DNA of 64,000 bases, taken from assembly GCA_964391725.1 (NCBI GenBank), contig CAYMNB010000004.1, positions 1 through 64,000 on the forward strand. Reading direction: 5' to 3'. Shown one piece after another: positions 16,695 to 24,731 of this stretch. Made by a program: the position numbers and the translations under genes. Below the pieces are notes generated by a model. The model ran no database searches. It was not told where the DNA came from and worked only from the letters and a program-made list of their open reading frames with translations. How positions within the stretch are numbered: the first letter of the stretch is position 1; each line of letters starts with the position of its first letter. This DNA is from SpSt-1165 sp964391725. GTDB taxonomy: Bacteria > Chloroflexota > Anaerolineae > Anaerolineales > Anaerolineaceae.

Positions 16695-16977
16695 AAAATT
16701 CAATATTGCCTGCCAGAAGTAGTATCTTCGGCTGTGCTGCAAGAGAAGGGAGCCATGCGCTGAAAGCTCCCCCAGCAAATGCGAAGAGAAGTCGTCTGGC
16801 AATGGCTGCCGAAGAAATCAAACGAGAGTAGACCGGCACGGGTAAGCCCGTTACAGCAACATCGGATGTATGTCCGATACAAAGTGTACGCAAACGAAGC
16901 AAAACTTCAAATGCGTAAATTGAGGTGGTACCGCGGAATGTCCCCTTTCGTCCTCAGGCGAATCGGGGATTTTTTTT
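16695..16977 (+). promoter_or_regulatory. T-box riboswitch leader of valS (tRNA-Val sensing)
   Basis: Stem I is closed by TGCCAGA (16711-16717) pairing with TCTGGCA (16795-16801). The base just 5' of the closing strand holds GTC at 16791-16793, a Val codon in the specifier position. Further 3' is the stem III hairpin ACGGGTAAGCCCGT (16838-16851) and the T-box core AGGTGGTACCGCGG (16923-16936), which pairs with the free tRNA end. The terminator hairpin runs from TCCCC (16941) to GGGGA (16969), then eight T (16970-16977). Uncharged tRNA-Val would favour the antiterminator and raise valS expression. Elements are seen directly; specifier assignment is by position and codon identity. Confidence 0.92.
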
Positions 16978-17008
16978 ATGGGACTATCTCTTTTTTATTG
17001 GAGGAACG

Positions 17009-19717
17009 ATGGCAAAAATTGAACTGCCCAAAACCTATGACTTTGCCGCCACCGAGCAGCGTTTATACCAGTGGTGGGAACAACAGGGTTACTTTAAGCC
17101 CACCAATGACCCCAACCAGCCGGGGCATGACCCTGACGTCAAACCCTTCGTTATCTCTATCCCCCCGCCCAACGTAACCGGCAAGCTGCACCTGGGCCAT
17201 GCCATGTTCTTAAGCATGGAAGACCTCATGATCCGCTACCACCGCATGAAAGGCGAGCCTACCCTGTGGGTGCCCGGCAGCGATCACGCCGGCATCGCCA
17301 CCCAGATGCGCGTGGAAGAAATGCTGCGCGAGCAAGGCACCAGCCGCGAGGAAGTCGGCCGCGAACGCTTCGAAGAAATCACCTGGGATTGGAAACATGA
17401 GTATGGCTCACATATCACCACCCAGGTACGCCGTATGGGTTCTTCCTGTGATTGGACCCGCGAACGCTTTACGCTGGATGAGGGCTTATCTCGTGCGGTG
17501 CGCGAGGCATTCGTCACACTCTATGAACAGGGTCTCATCTACCGCGGACCGCGCCTGATTAACTGGTCGCCGGGATTGCAAACTGCCGTCTCTGACCTGG
17601 AAGTGGAATATGCCGAAGAACCTGGTTTCTTCTACCACTTCAAATACATGCTGGCGGACGCTTCCGGTGATTTTCTGCCGGTTGCCACCACCCGCCCGGA
17701 GACCATCCTCGGCGATACCGCCGTGGCAGTGCACCCCGAAGATGACCGCTATCAGTCCTACATTGGGAAAACCGCCCTGGTGCCCATTCTGAACCGCGAA
17801 ATTCCCATCATCGCCGATGACTACGTTGACCGCGAATTCGGCACCGGTGCCTTGAAAGTGACACCCGCCCACGACCCCAACGACTACGAGATCGGCTTGC
17901 GCCACAACCTGCCCATGATCAATATTATGACCAAACAGGCGCAGATCAATGAAAATGGCGGCCCTTACGAGGGCATGGATCGCTTCGTCTGCCGTAAAAA
18001 GATGTGGGAAGATATGCGTGCCGCTGGTTTGGTGATCAAAGAAGAACCGCACACCCATCAGGTGCCGCGTTCTCAGCGCGGCGGAGAGATCATTGAACCG
18101 CTCATCTCGACCCAGTGGTTCCTCAATGTGGACGCGATGGCAGCAAAAGCCGCTGCCTCCGTGCTTGAAGGACGCACGGTCATCATCCCTGAACGCTTTG
18201 AAAAAGTGTATCTGCACTGGATGGAGAACATCCATGATTGGTGCATCAGCCGCCAGTTGTGGTGGGGACACCGCATCCCGGTGTGGTATTGCGATGATTG
18301 CGGCAAACAGACCAGCACGCGTGAAGACCCTGAATGCTGTGCGCATTGCGGCAGTTTGAACCTGCAGCAGGACCCTGATGTGCTCGATACCTGGTTCTCG
18401 TCCGCGCTGTGGCCTTTTTCGACCCTCGGCTGGCCTGACCAAACCCCTGATCTGGCTTATTTCTATCCCACCTCCATCCTCGAAACCGGCTACGATATCC
18501 TCTTTTTCTGGGTGGCTAAGATGATGATGATGGGTGTCTGGCTGACAGACAAAGAACCATTCCATACCGTGTACCTGCACGGCCTCATCCGCGATGAAGC
18601 CGGCCAGAAAATGAGCAAATCAAAGAACAATGTTGTCGATCCCTTGATCACCATGGATGAATTTGGCACAGATGCCCTGCGTTTCACCTTGCTGGTGGGT
18701 TCCAGCCCCGGCAATGACATGAACCTCAGCCTGAAAAAGGTCGAGGGCAACCGCAACTTTGCCAACAAGGTCTGGAACATGACTCGCTTCATCATCGGCG
18801 CGGTAGAAAAAGCCCCCACCCAGGCAGAAGCCGCACCGCTATATACGCTGGCAGATTCATGGATCTGGGCACGCATGAACGAACTCATCCGCAATGTGGA
18901 TCGGCTGTTCGAAAACCATCTCTACGGTGAAGCCGGACGACAGATCTACGATTTCCTGTGGAGCGCATTCGCTGACTGGTATCTGGAAATCGCCAAGTTG
19001 CAGATAGAAGCAGGCGGTGACCGTGCCTTCTACACCGCTTATACCCTGGTGCAGGTACTGGATACCTGCCTGCGCTTGCTGCATCCTTTCACCCCCTTCT
19101 TTACCGAAGAAGCATGGCAATACTTGAAACAGGCCGCCCAAGAAAAAGCACCGGCCTTCAACCCCCGCCATGGTGCATGGGAAGAAGCGTTGATTATCGC
19201 CCGTTGGCCCGAAGCCCAGCCAGAAGAAGGCTGGGAAAACCAGAAGATCGCCGATTTCTCCCTGCTGCAAGAAGTGGTACGTGCTATCCGCAACCTGCGC
19301 GCCGAACAGAAGATCAACCCCGGCATCCTCACACCGGCAGTGATCGCGGCGGGAGAACGGCTGAAAATTCTACAAGAAAATCGTGACAGCCTGATTTCAC
19401 TGGCGAAAATCGATCCAGACCATTGCGAAATCGTAGACGCGATCAGCGAACCGCCGACGGAAACTGCATCGACAGTGACCAGCGGTATTGCCGTCTACCT
19501 GCTGCTTGAAGGACTTATTGACAACACAGCAGAAATTGTCCGCCTGCAGCGCGAAGTACAGCAGGTCAATGAGCAGATCGAGCGTTTAGAAAAACTGCTG
19601 CGTTCGCCATTTGCAGAAAAAGCGCCCGCAGCCGTAGTTGAGAAAGAACGTGAAAAGCTGGCCACCTATCGGGAAAGCGCCCAACAGTTGCAGGATCAGT
19701 TGCAGAACCTGGCGTAA
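17009..19717 (+). CDS. valS: Valyl-tRNA synthetase
   Basis: A 902-residue class I synthetase. The HIGH motif is HLGH at residues 61-64 (PPPNVTGKLHLGHAM), and the KMSKS loop is at 534-538. The editing domain insertion, a CxxC-type zinc-like region (YCDDCGK, CCAHCG), and a C-terminal coiled coil of about 65 residues complete the normal layout. It charges tRNA-Val in the cytoplasm. An upstream ATG is in frame in the leader, but the true start is ATG 17009 with GGAGGAACG just before it. Regulation is by the T-box leader. Confidence 0.97.
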   Translation: MAKIELPKTYDFAATEQRLYQWWEQQGYFKPTNDPNQPGHDPDVKPFVISIPPPNVTGKLHLGHAMFLSMEDLMIRYHRMKGEPTLWVPGSDHAGIATQMRVEEMLREQGTSREEVGRERFEEITWDWKHEYGSHITTQVRRMGSSCDWTRERFTLDEGLSRAVREAFVTLYEQGLIYRGPRLINWSPGLQTAVSDLEVEYAEEPGFFYHFKYMLADASGDFLPVATTRPETILGDTAVAVHPEDDRYQSYIGKTALVPILNREIPIIADDYVDREFGTGALKVTPAHDPNDYEIGLRHNLPMINIMTKQAQINENGGPYEGMDRFVCRKKMWEDMRAAGLVIKEEPHTHQVPRSQRGGEIIEPLISTQWFLNVDAMAAKAAASVLEGRTVIIPERFEKVYLHWMENIHDWCISRQLWWGHRIPVWYCDDCGKQTSTREDPECCAHCGSLNLQQDPDVLDTWFSSALWPFSTLGWPDQTPDLAYFYPTSILETGYDILFFWVAKMMMMGVWLTDKEPFHTVYLHGLIRDEAGQKMSKSKNNVVDPLITMDEFGTDALRFTLLVGSSPGNDMNLSLKKVEGNRNFANKVWNMTRFIIGAVEKAPTQAEAAPLYTLADSWIWARMNELIRNVDRLFENHLYGEAGRQIYDFLWSAFADWYLEIAKLQIEAGGDRAFYTAYTLVQVLDTCLRLLHPFTPFFTEEAWQYLKQAAQEKAPAFNPRHGAWEEALIIARWPEAQPEEGWENQKIADFSLLQEVVRAIRNLRAEQKINPGILTPAVIAAGERLKILQENRDSLISLAKIDPDHCEIVDAISEPPTETASTVTSGIAVYLLLEGLIDNTAEIVRLQREVQQVNEQIERLEKLLRSPFAEKAPAAVVEKEREKLATYRESAQQLQDQLQNLA

Positions 19718-19775
19718 ATTACCAGCAATTAAGCTTGATTGCGCCGTGCTCTCCCAGCAGAAAGAAATAAATGAT

Positions 19776-19807
19776 AGGTAGTGGCGGTAAATTCACCGCC
19801 ACTACCT
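19776..19807 (+). terminator. Hairpin downstream of valS
   Basis: A 13-bp perfect stem (AGGTAGTGGCGGT / ACCGCCACTACCT) with a 6-base loop, 58 bp after the valS stop. There is no U-run, so it may be a processing or pausing hairpin instead of a classical terminator. Confidence 0.45.
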
Positions 19808-19909
19808 GCTGATATTCAGCATGTCTATTCATAGATAACAGGTTCCGCCCCCAAAGACCGAGGTTGTCTTTGGATTCATTTGAGACAACTCCTATTAATT
19901 TGCTCCGTC

Positions 19910-20371
19910 TCAGGCGCGGCGACCGCCCTTCAAACTGTCCTGTAACTCTGATAACTGCTCCCAATCACCCTGGGCAGCCAATTTTGCCTGATCAGCCCAG
20001 GTGGACGGATTGGCGATTCGTATACCGGCTTCATCCAACACCGCCTGTAATTGCTCAGGAGTCTGCTGCGCCAGCTGTGCGAACGTATGAATGCCATTTT
20101 CTCCCAACAGCATGGAAATTTTTGGCCCAATACCTTCGATTTTCTTCAGATCATCTGGTTCGGTTGTTTCAGCTATCTTGTCTTCGATCGTTTCGACGAT
20201 TTCCTCAACCTCTTCCTCAATGACCTGCACGATAGGTTCCGGTTCCACCACGGGTGATTCATCAGACTCAACTTGCTCATCATCCACGATCACGGCATTG
20301 CCCGATAACAATATCCACAGAATAATTAAAACAACCACCAACAAAATCACAAACAAGACCCAGGTTGGCAT
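19910..20371 (-). CDS. Membrane-anchored helix-hairpin-helix protein
   Basis: A 153-residue protein. Residues about 4-22 form a single transmembrane helix (WVLFVILLVVVLIILWILL), then comes a strongly acidic linker, and from about residue 75 an HhH domain (DDLKKIEGIGPKISMLLGENGI). This domain is like those of DUF4332 and ribosomal-like HhH proteins, usually thought to bind nucleic acid or proteins. The N-terminus out, C-terminus in topology would need testing. The ATG at 20371 has GAGGAGG five bases upstream. Function unknown. Confidence 0.7.
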   Translation of the reverse strand: MPTWVLFVILLVVVLIILWILLSGNAVIVDDEQVESDESPVVEPEPIVQVIEEEVEEIVETIEDKIAETTEPDDLKKIEGIGPKISMLLGENGIHTFAQLAQQTPEQLQAVLDEAGIRIANPSTWADQAKLAAQGDWEQLSELQDSLKGGRRA

Positions 20372-20441
20372 GGCATCCTCCTCACAGAAACCTTTGTTTA
20401 ACTATACTGGATTATTGAAGTGCTGACAATAACTTCCTTGT

Positions 20442-21293
20442 TTAGCCTTGCAGCATTGCCCCACTGAGCAGGCGTTCTTCAAACAAAACACTTTCGCCAT
20501 CCACGACATAGGTGTAAACCGCCGCCGCGAAAATCCCGCTCAGCGTGCTGTTTAGCAAGCCCATGAACATGACAAACAACACCAGCACGATACCAAACAG
20601 CACCGCAGGCACCCAGCTTTCTAACCAGAGGCTTAAGCCAACCCCGGCACCCACCAGCAGCAAACCGCCGACCACACCGACCAGGCCAAATACCAGACCG
20701 ATCGTGATCGTGCCAGAGATCTGCTCACCCCACGAACGCTTCAGCAGCGTCCAGGAGCGTTTGACGGCTTCGATCGGACCCAGCCCCTCGGCTGCCAGCA
20801 CCGGCACCACCAGGAAGGTCAGGATGTTCCAGGCTGCGCCCAACAAGGAACTGATCATGTGGCCGATGCCACGCCCATTTTTCTTCGACTTGTCTGAGAT
20901 CACATTCAACAACAAACCAACGGTAGCAGACACCAACGCCCAGCCCACAATCGGCCACAGGCGTGACATGGCGACTTTGAAACCATCTCTGACAGTCGGA
21001 TCTCCGCCGCGCAGACGAATCAAGGCTGCTCCAATCAGGGCTGTGTTAAAGAAATACACCACCGTATACTGAACGATGTAGAACAGAAACAAAACCACAT
21101 ACCCCAAAACAGGTGCGTCTGCCCCCAGTATGTTGTCAACCAGATTACTCAACAGACTTGGCACCAGAAACACGGCGCTAACCACCACCATTGCCAACGC
21201 CGAAATGATGGGGAAGATCATCAGTTCCTTATCTTGGCGCAACACATCCAGGCTGGCTTTCGCCAGTTCCCAACTTCGTCGGATACGTTCCAT
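20442..21293 (-). CDS. DUF6159-type polytopic membrane protein
   Basis: A 283-residue membrane protein with about six hydrophobic helices. The N-terminus MERIRRSWELAKASLDVLRQ, followed by a helix pair, matches the family once called DUF6159. A soluble loop with KRSWTLLKRSWGEQISG lies in the middle. Function is not known for the family. The start has AAAGGA eight bases upstream. It is on the same strand as the DsrE gene (22 bp upstream) and may be in one operon with it and the HhH gene. Confidence 0.7.
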   Translation of the reverse strand: MERIRRSWELAKASLDVLRQDKELMIFPIISALAMVVVSAVFLVPSLLSNLVDNILGADAPVLGYVVLFLFYIVQYTVVYFFNTALIGAALIRLRGGDPTVRDGFKVAMSRLWPIVGWALVSATVGLLLNVISDKSKKNGRGIGHMISSLLGAAWNILTFLVVPVLAAEGLGPIEAVKRSWTLLKRSWGEQISGTITIGLVFGLVGVVGGLLLVGAGVGLSLWLESWVPAVLFGIVLVLFVMFMGLLNSTLSGIFAAAVYTYVVDGESVLFEERLLSGAMLQG

Positions 21294-21314
21294 GAATTAT
21301 TTCCTTTCAAGCGG

Positions 21315-21659
21315 CTAAACCGTCAACAGTTTGCCATCGCCCTTCAAAACTTCTGTCAGGCCAACACCCCAATATTTGACTTCGATCCCCATAGATTCCA
21401 ACTGCTTACTCACCTTGTGGCGGTCAGCACATGCTTTGCAGGCAGACACTGTTACGCCCAATTCTGCCATTTCTTGGAGATGCTGTTGTACAACTGTATT
21501 TTCTGCTGCCAGCACCGCAGACGGCCCCCAAATCAACAGGGTAACCTCCTCGAACCAGCCGAATTTTTTGGCGTTGGCTGCATACATGAACACCATATCC
21601 AGCGTTGTAACCAGGTCATCCGTTGTCCATAACACTGTCAGTGTATTTTTTGAACCCAT
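21315..21659 (-). CDS. DsrE-family protein
   Basis: A 114-residue single-domain DsrE/DsrF-like protein. The N-terminus VLWTTDDLVTTLDMVFMYAANA and the central AELGVTVSACKACADRHKV (two Cys near residues 73 and 76) fit the family, which binds or transfers persulfide sulfur, often alongside TusA. The position of the Cys pair in the active loop is the usual one for sulfur-carrying members. AGGAGG lies six bases before the ATG. It may work with the TusA/DsrE fusion at 7243-9699, but that is inference, as the two are far apart. Confidence 0.75.
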   Translation of the reverse strand: MGSKNTLTVLWTTDDLVTTLDMVFMYAANAKKFGWFEEVTLLIWGPSAVLAAENTVVQQHLQEMAELGVTVSACKACADRHKVSKQLESMGIEVKYWGVGLTEVLKGDGKLLTV

Positions 21660-21809
21660 ATTTTTCCTCCTATTTTTGCTACTGTCTATATTTTAATCCA
21701 GTTAAGAGTTTTCGTCACACCCAATAATTTTAATATTCTATTTATTATTATCACTATAATTTTAAATACAGGCAAGTGTGAATGCCAATAGTTCTGAAAG
21801 GATAACATA

Positions 21810-21953
21810 ATGTTTCCCCACATAACACCGCCTGCTGGAATAACACCCTTCTCAACGGCGCGGCAGTCAACCACCCTCATGGCAGCCATGTTGGATGCAC
21901 TAAGAAAAAACACGGTCCGCGGAATCAGCGTGAAGGTTGTCCGCAGAAAATAA
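21810..21953 (+). CDS. Candidate small ORF A (47 aa)
   Basis: A 47-residue frame starting with MFPHITPPAGI and ending in a basic tail (GISVKVVRRK). GAAAGG lies eight bases before the ATG. A TATAAT lies at 21755-21760 with no clear -35 box. It precedes small ORF B by 18 bp on the same strand, divergent from the DsrE gene. No family recognised. Being short and without a homologue that I know, it could be chance; the ribosome site is the main support. Confidence 0.35.
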   Translation: MFPHITPPAGITPFSTARQSTTLMAAMLDALRKNTVRGISVKVVRRK

Positions 21954-21971
21954 CTACCAAAGGAGAAAAAC

Positions 21972-22088
21972 ATGTTCCAATTACTTGTAACTTCACTGTA
22001 TTCGGCTTACGTCACCAACCCCCACCAACAGAAGTCCAAAACCAACTGGACTCGTTCCGATGAGGAGATAGAGAAGCAACGAAAATAA
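21972..22088 (+). CDS. Candidate small ORF B (38 aa)
   Basis: A 38-residue frame: a short hydrophobic start (MFQLLVTSLYSAYV) followed by a charged, hydrophilic tail ending in EIEKQRK. A strong AAAGGAG ribosome site lies six bases before the ATG at 21972, and the preceding small ORF stops 18 bp upstream. A strong hairpin follows at 22123-22148. No family recognised. Together with ORF A this looks like a small transcription unit of its own. Confidence 0.45.
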   Translation: MFQLLVTSLYSAYVTNPHQQKSKTNWTRSDEEIEKQRK

Positions 22089-22122
22089 ACGAGACAACCT
22101 AATAAACCCATTTAATAATCGC

Positions 22123-22148
22123 ACTGCTGCTGACAAATCAGCAGCAGT
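22123..22148 (+). terminator. Hairpin after small ORF B
   Basis: A 10-bp perfect stem CTGCTGCTGA / TCAGCAGCAG with a CAAA loop, extended by an A-T pair. It is followed by TGCCTTTAAA, a weak U-run. It lies 35 bp past the stop of the 38-residue ORF and before lgt. Confidence 0.5.
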
Positions 22149-22218
22149 TGCCTTTAAAGTGTATAATCAGAAACGACAAACGCAACCATAGATAAACTCT
22201 ACACAAAAGGTGGTGTTC

Positions 22219-23178
22219 ATGAACCCAACGATCATTGAATTTACGATAGGAAATCTAAACCTTGCTTTGCGCTGGTACGGCGTCCTGGTGATGGCAGGCA
22301 TCATTTTCAGCGCCTGGCTGACCACAGTCGAGATCAAACGCCGCAAAGAAGACCCCGAATGGGTGTGGGACATGTTGATCTGGCTGGTGATCGGCGGCAT
22401 TATCGGCGCCCGCATCTGGTATGTCCTCAACGCCACGTTGGGCGGCAGCACCTATTACACAGACAACCTCGTCCGCATCCTCATGATCCCGGAAGGCGGT
22501 TTGCACTTCTACGGCGCTATGGTCGGTGGTGCCATTGCCCTGATTGTGTATTGCAAGATTCGCAAGTTAGATATTTGGGTGTTCATCGATTCGATTGCCC
22601 CATCTTTGCTCTTGGGGCAGGCGCTGGCACGTCCTGCCAATTTCATCAACCAGGAGCTATACGGTCCCCCTACCTCCATGCCCTGGGGTATCAAAATTGA
22701 TGCTCCCTTCCGCATTGGTGAATGGCGCGACATCATCGCCTACCCGGTGGAAACCACCCGCTTCCATCCCACTTTTGCCTATGAGATGATCTGGAACATC
22801 ATCACCGGTTGTTTGATGCTATGGCTGGGGCGCAAATATGCTGATAAGTTCAAGCCTGGCGCCATGTTCAGCCTGTGGCTGGTACTGGCAGGTGTTGGCA
22901 GGGTTATCATTGAAACCTGGCGGCCTGACCAACCCGTTATCTCCGGTACAGGACTGAGCTACACCCGCCTGGTCGCTATCCTGATGACGATTGCCGGCTT
23001 GCTAACGTTGGCTTATCTCTATCACTTCATCAAGCCATCCTTCTTGAAAGCCCCCCGTGAAAAATACTTTATTAGCGACGGGTATCCACTGCCGCAGAAC
23101 ACCAAAAAATCAACCGCCAAATCTTCCTCAAAAAAAGGCAGCAGTGGTAAAAATACCGGCAAAAAGAAAAAGAAATGA
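22219..23178 (+). CDS. lgt: Prolipoprotein diacylglyceryl transferase
   Basis: A 319-residue polytopic membrane enzyme that adds diacylglycerol to the lipobox Cys of prolipoproteins at the membrane. The Lgt signature ARPANFINQELYGPP is present, as is the N-terminal RWYGVLVMAGI helix. The C-terminus has an unusual tail of about 35 residues rich in Lys and Ser after the last helix. AAAAGGTGG lies just before the ATG at 22219; an in-frame GTG nine bases upstream overlaps the ribosome site and is less likely. Several lipoproteins in this window would be its clients (6176, 23796, 37936, 39241). Confidence 0.95.
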   Translation: MNPTIIEFTIGNLNLALRWYGVLVMAGIIFSAWLTTVEIKRRKEDPEWVWDMLIWLVIGGIIGARIWYVLNATLGGSTYYTDNLVRILMIPEGGLHFYGAMVGGAIALIVYCKIRKLDIWVFIDSIAPSLLLGQALARPANFINQELYGPPTSMPWGIKIDAPFRIGEWRDIIAYPVETTRFHPTFAYEMIWNIITGCLMLWLGRKYADKFKPGAMFSLWLVLAGVGRVIIETWRPDQPVISGTGLSYTRLVAILMTIAGLLTLAYLYHFIKPSFLKAPREKYFISDGYPLPQNTKKSTAKSSSKKGSSGKNTGKKKKK

Positions 23179-23182
23179 TGCA

Positions 23183-23215
23183 AAAGACCCCTCGGCAAGA
23201 GGGGTCTTTCTTTAC
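23183..23215. terminator. Bidirectional hairpin terminator
   Basis: An 11-bp perfect stem AAAGACCCCTC / GAGGGGTCTTT with a GGCAA loop, followed by TTTCTTT on the plus strand and A-rich sequence on the other. It lies between the convergent lgt and exonuclease genes and would serve both. Confidence 0.85.
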
Positions 23216-23811
23216 ACAGGTTGTGCGGCGATCCACTGCAACACCGCGCGGGTGAGCAGCGTATCTTCTTTGGCGCGATGCGCATTGGGGATGGCAATGC
23301 CGCAATAGGCACCAGCCTGTTCCAACCGGAACCAGCGATAGGTGTTGGTGCGGCGGTTAATTTCTCCGCGGAACTGGGCAAACAATTTCATCACATCGAA
23401 AGCAGCCAAGCGCTCACGGCCGATGCCGTAGCGGTCATTGCTCTGGTCAATCAAGCGCAGATCAAATTCTGCATTGTACATGCACACCGTTTTTCCGCTT
23501 AGCATACCTCGTACGGCGTGCCAGACCTCGTCCCAGGTGGACACATCTGCCACCATTTCATTGGTAATGTGGTGAATGGCGATCGCCTCCTGCGGGATGA
23601 TGTTCTGCGGACGGACCAATTGCTCGAACAAAACCTCGCCTGCGTTATCCACGATCGCCATTTCAATGATCTCTGCATCTGCCAGTAAGCCGGTGGTCTC
23701 AGTATCCAGATATACCGGATTGGTACTGAGCACCTGCCGCGCAGTGCGGACTGCAACACTGCGCGCAGAAGATGGTATCACCGATCCAGCCACGTTCAGT
23801 TTTGCAGCCAA
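23212..23811 (-). CDS. DnaQ-like 3'-5' exonuclease
   Basis: A 199-residue DEDD-type exonuclease. ExoI is YLDTETTGL (Asp, Glu), ExoII is CMYNAEFDLRLI and ExoIII is NAHRAKEDT (His and Asp). It resembles the proofreading subunit of DNA polymerase III but stands alone, so it may act in repair or RNA trimming. The first 28 residues precede the fold and overlap the upstream lipoprotein gene by 16 bp, so the start could be later. The genes share a strand and are probably co-transcribed. Confidence 0.8.
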   Translation of the reverse strand: MAAKLNVAGSVIPSSARSVAVRTARQVLSTNPVYLDTETTGLLADAEIIEMAIVDNAGEVLFEQLVRPQNIIPQEAIAIHHITNEMVADVSTWDEVWHAVRGMLSGKTVCMYNAEFDLRLIDQSNDRYGIGRERLAAFDVMKLFAQFRGEINRRTNTYRWFRLEQAGAYCGIAIPNAHRAKEDTLLTRAVLQWIAAQPV

Positions 23812-24698
23812 TAGCGGATACGGTCAATTTCGATACGGAAACCCGCTGTTTCAAAAGCGGCGATGAATACCCCGAAGTGGCCTGCTCCTTCAAACTGATC
23901 GTTGTTGACCTCTTTGACCAGCCTGCCATTAATATACAGGGCAATGCTGTCACCTTTCACCATCACACCCAGGCGGTTGGTCTGGTTGGCGCCACGGTTG
24001 AGTGCCTCTGTAAATTGCCAGGGAATGATATTGGTGTAACTGCCATCATAGCCCCGCAGACTATATTCACCATTGCAGCGTGCGGCGAGGAAATAGCCGC
24101 TGGAATAATCAGGGCCGCGGAATATGATGCCGTATTCGTCAACACCGCTGCATTGTTTCACATTGATGTCAACTTCGAGATAAAAGTCCTCAATGGTACG
24201 GTAGGTCATGCTCCACGTGTGCCAGCCAGGCACCGCCAGAGACGACGTCATCACCAGGGCATTGTTCTCCAAGGTAAACGTGGTGTGTTCATCACTGGCT
24301 GTGTAAAATCCTTCATCACTGCCCCCATCAAAAGTGCCGCGCCAGGTGGAATTTCCGAGCCAGCTTAATGGATCTTCATTTTCCGGGGTCGGGGTCACTG
24401 TGGCGGTAGGTTCCAGTGTGGGCGTTTCTGTGGGATTGGGCGTGGCACTGGGTTCCGGTGTAGGTGTGGCAGGCACCGGGGTCAGGGTAGCGATGTCATC
24501 ATCCTCACCCTCAGAAATCTGGGGGAGTGTTGCGGTTTCAATCGGCTCTGCCACGGCTGCAGTTAATGTGAGTGCGACAGAAGTGGCAACCACCGCAGCA
24601 CCTTCTGCATCCAAAGTTGGCTGTACACCAAACGGAACATTACAGGCTGTTAACACTACCAGCACGCCTGCCATCAACATCATCAATCTATTTTTCAT
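23796..24698 (-). CDS. Lipoprotein with Pro/Thr-rich linker and jelly-roll-like domain
   Basis: A 300-residue predicted lipoprotein: signal peptide with lipobox LTAC (Cys19), then a long low-complexity linker rich in Pro, Thr and Glu (about residues 60-105), then a C-terminal domain of about 190 residues. That domain has a beta-rich pattern (FYLEVDINVKQ, YGIIFRGPDYSSGYFLAARC, VKGDSIALYINGRLVKEV) like the DUF1080/concanavalin-type folds that bind or cleave sugars. No catalytic residues can be picked out. AAAGGAAG lies eight bases before the start. Function unknown; it would be exported and anchored by the Lgt system. Confidence 0.7.
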   Translation of the reverse strand: MKNRLMMLMAGVLVVLTACNVPFGVQPTLDAEGAAVVATSVALTLTAAVAEPIETATLPQISEGEDDDIATLTPVPATPTPEPSATPNPTETPTLEPTATVTPTPENEDPLSWLGNSTWRGTFDGGSDEGFYTASDEHTTFTLENNALVMTSSLAVPGWHTWSMTYRTIEDFYLEVDINVKQCSGVDEYGIIFRGPDYSSGYFLAARCNGEYSLRGYDGSYTNIIPWQFTEALNRGANQTNRLGVMVKGDSIALYINGRLVKEVNNDQFEGAGHFGVFIAAFETAGFRIEIDRIRYWLQN

Positions 24699-24731
24699 CG
24701 TAGTCTTCCTTTCTACAATCGGTTTGGACCC

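Noticed and set aside
21686..21973. Minus-strand frame of 95 codons opposite the small ORFs
   Set aside because: It has a hydrophobic, unnatural composition, no ribosome site and overlaps AT-rich promoter-like sequence.
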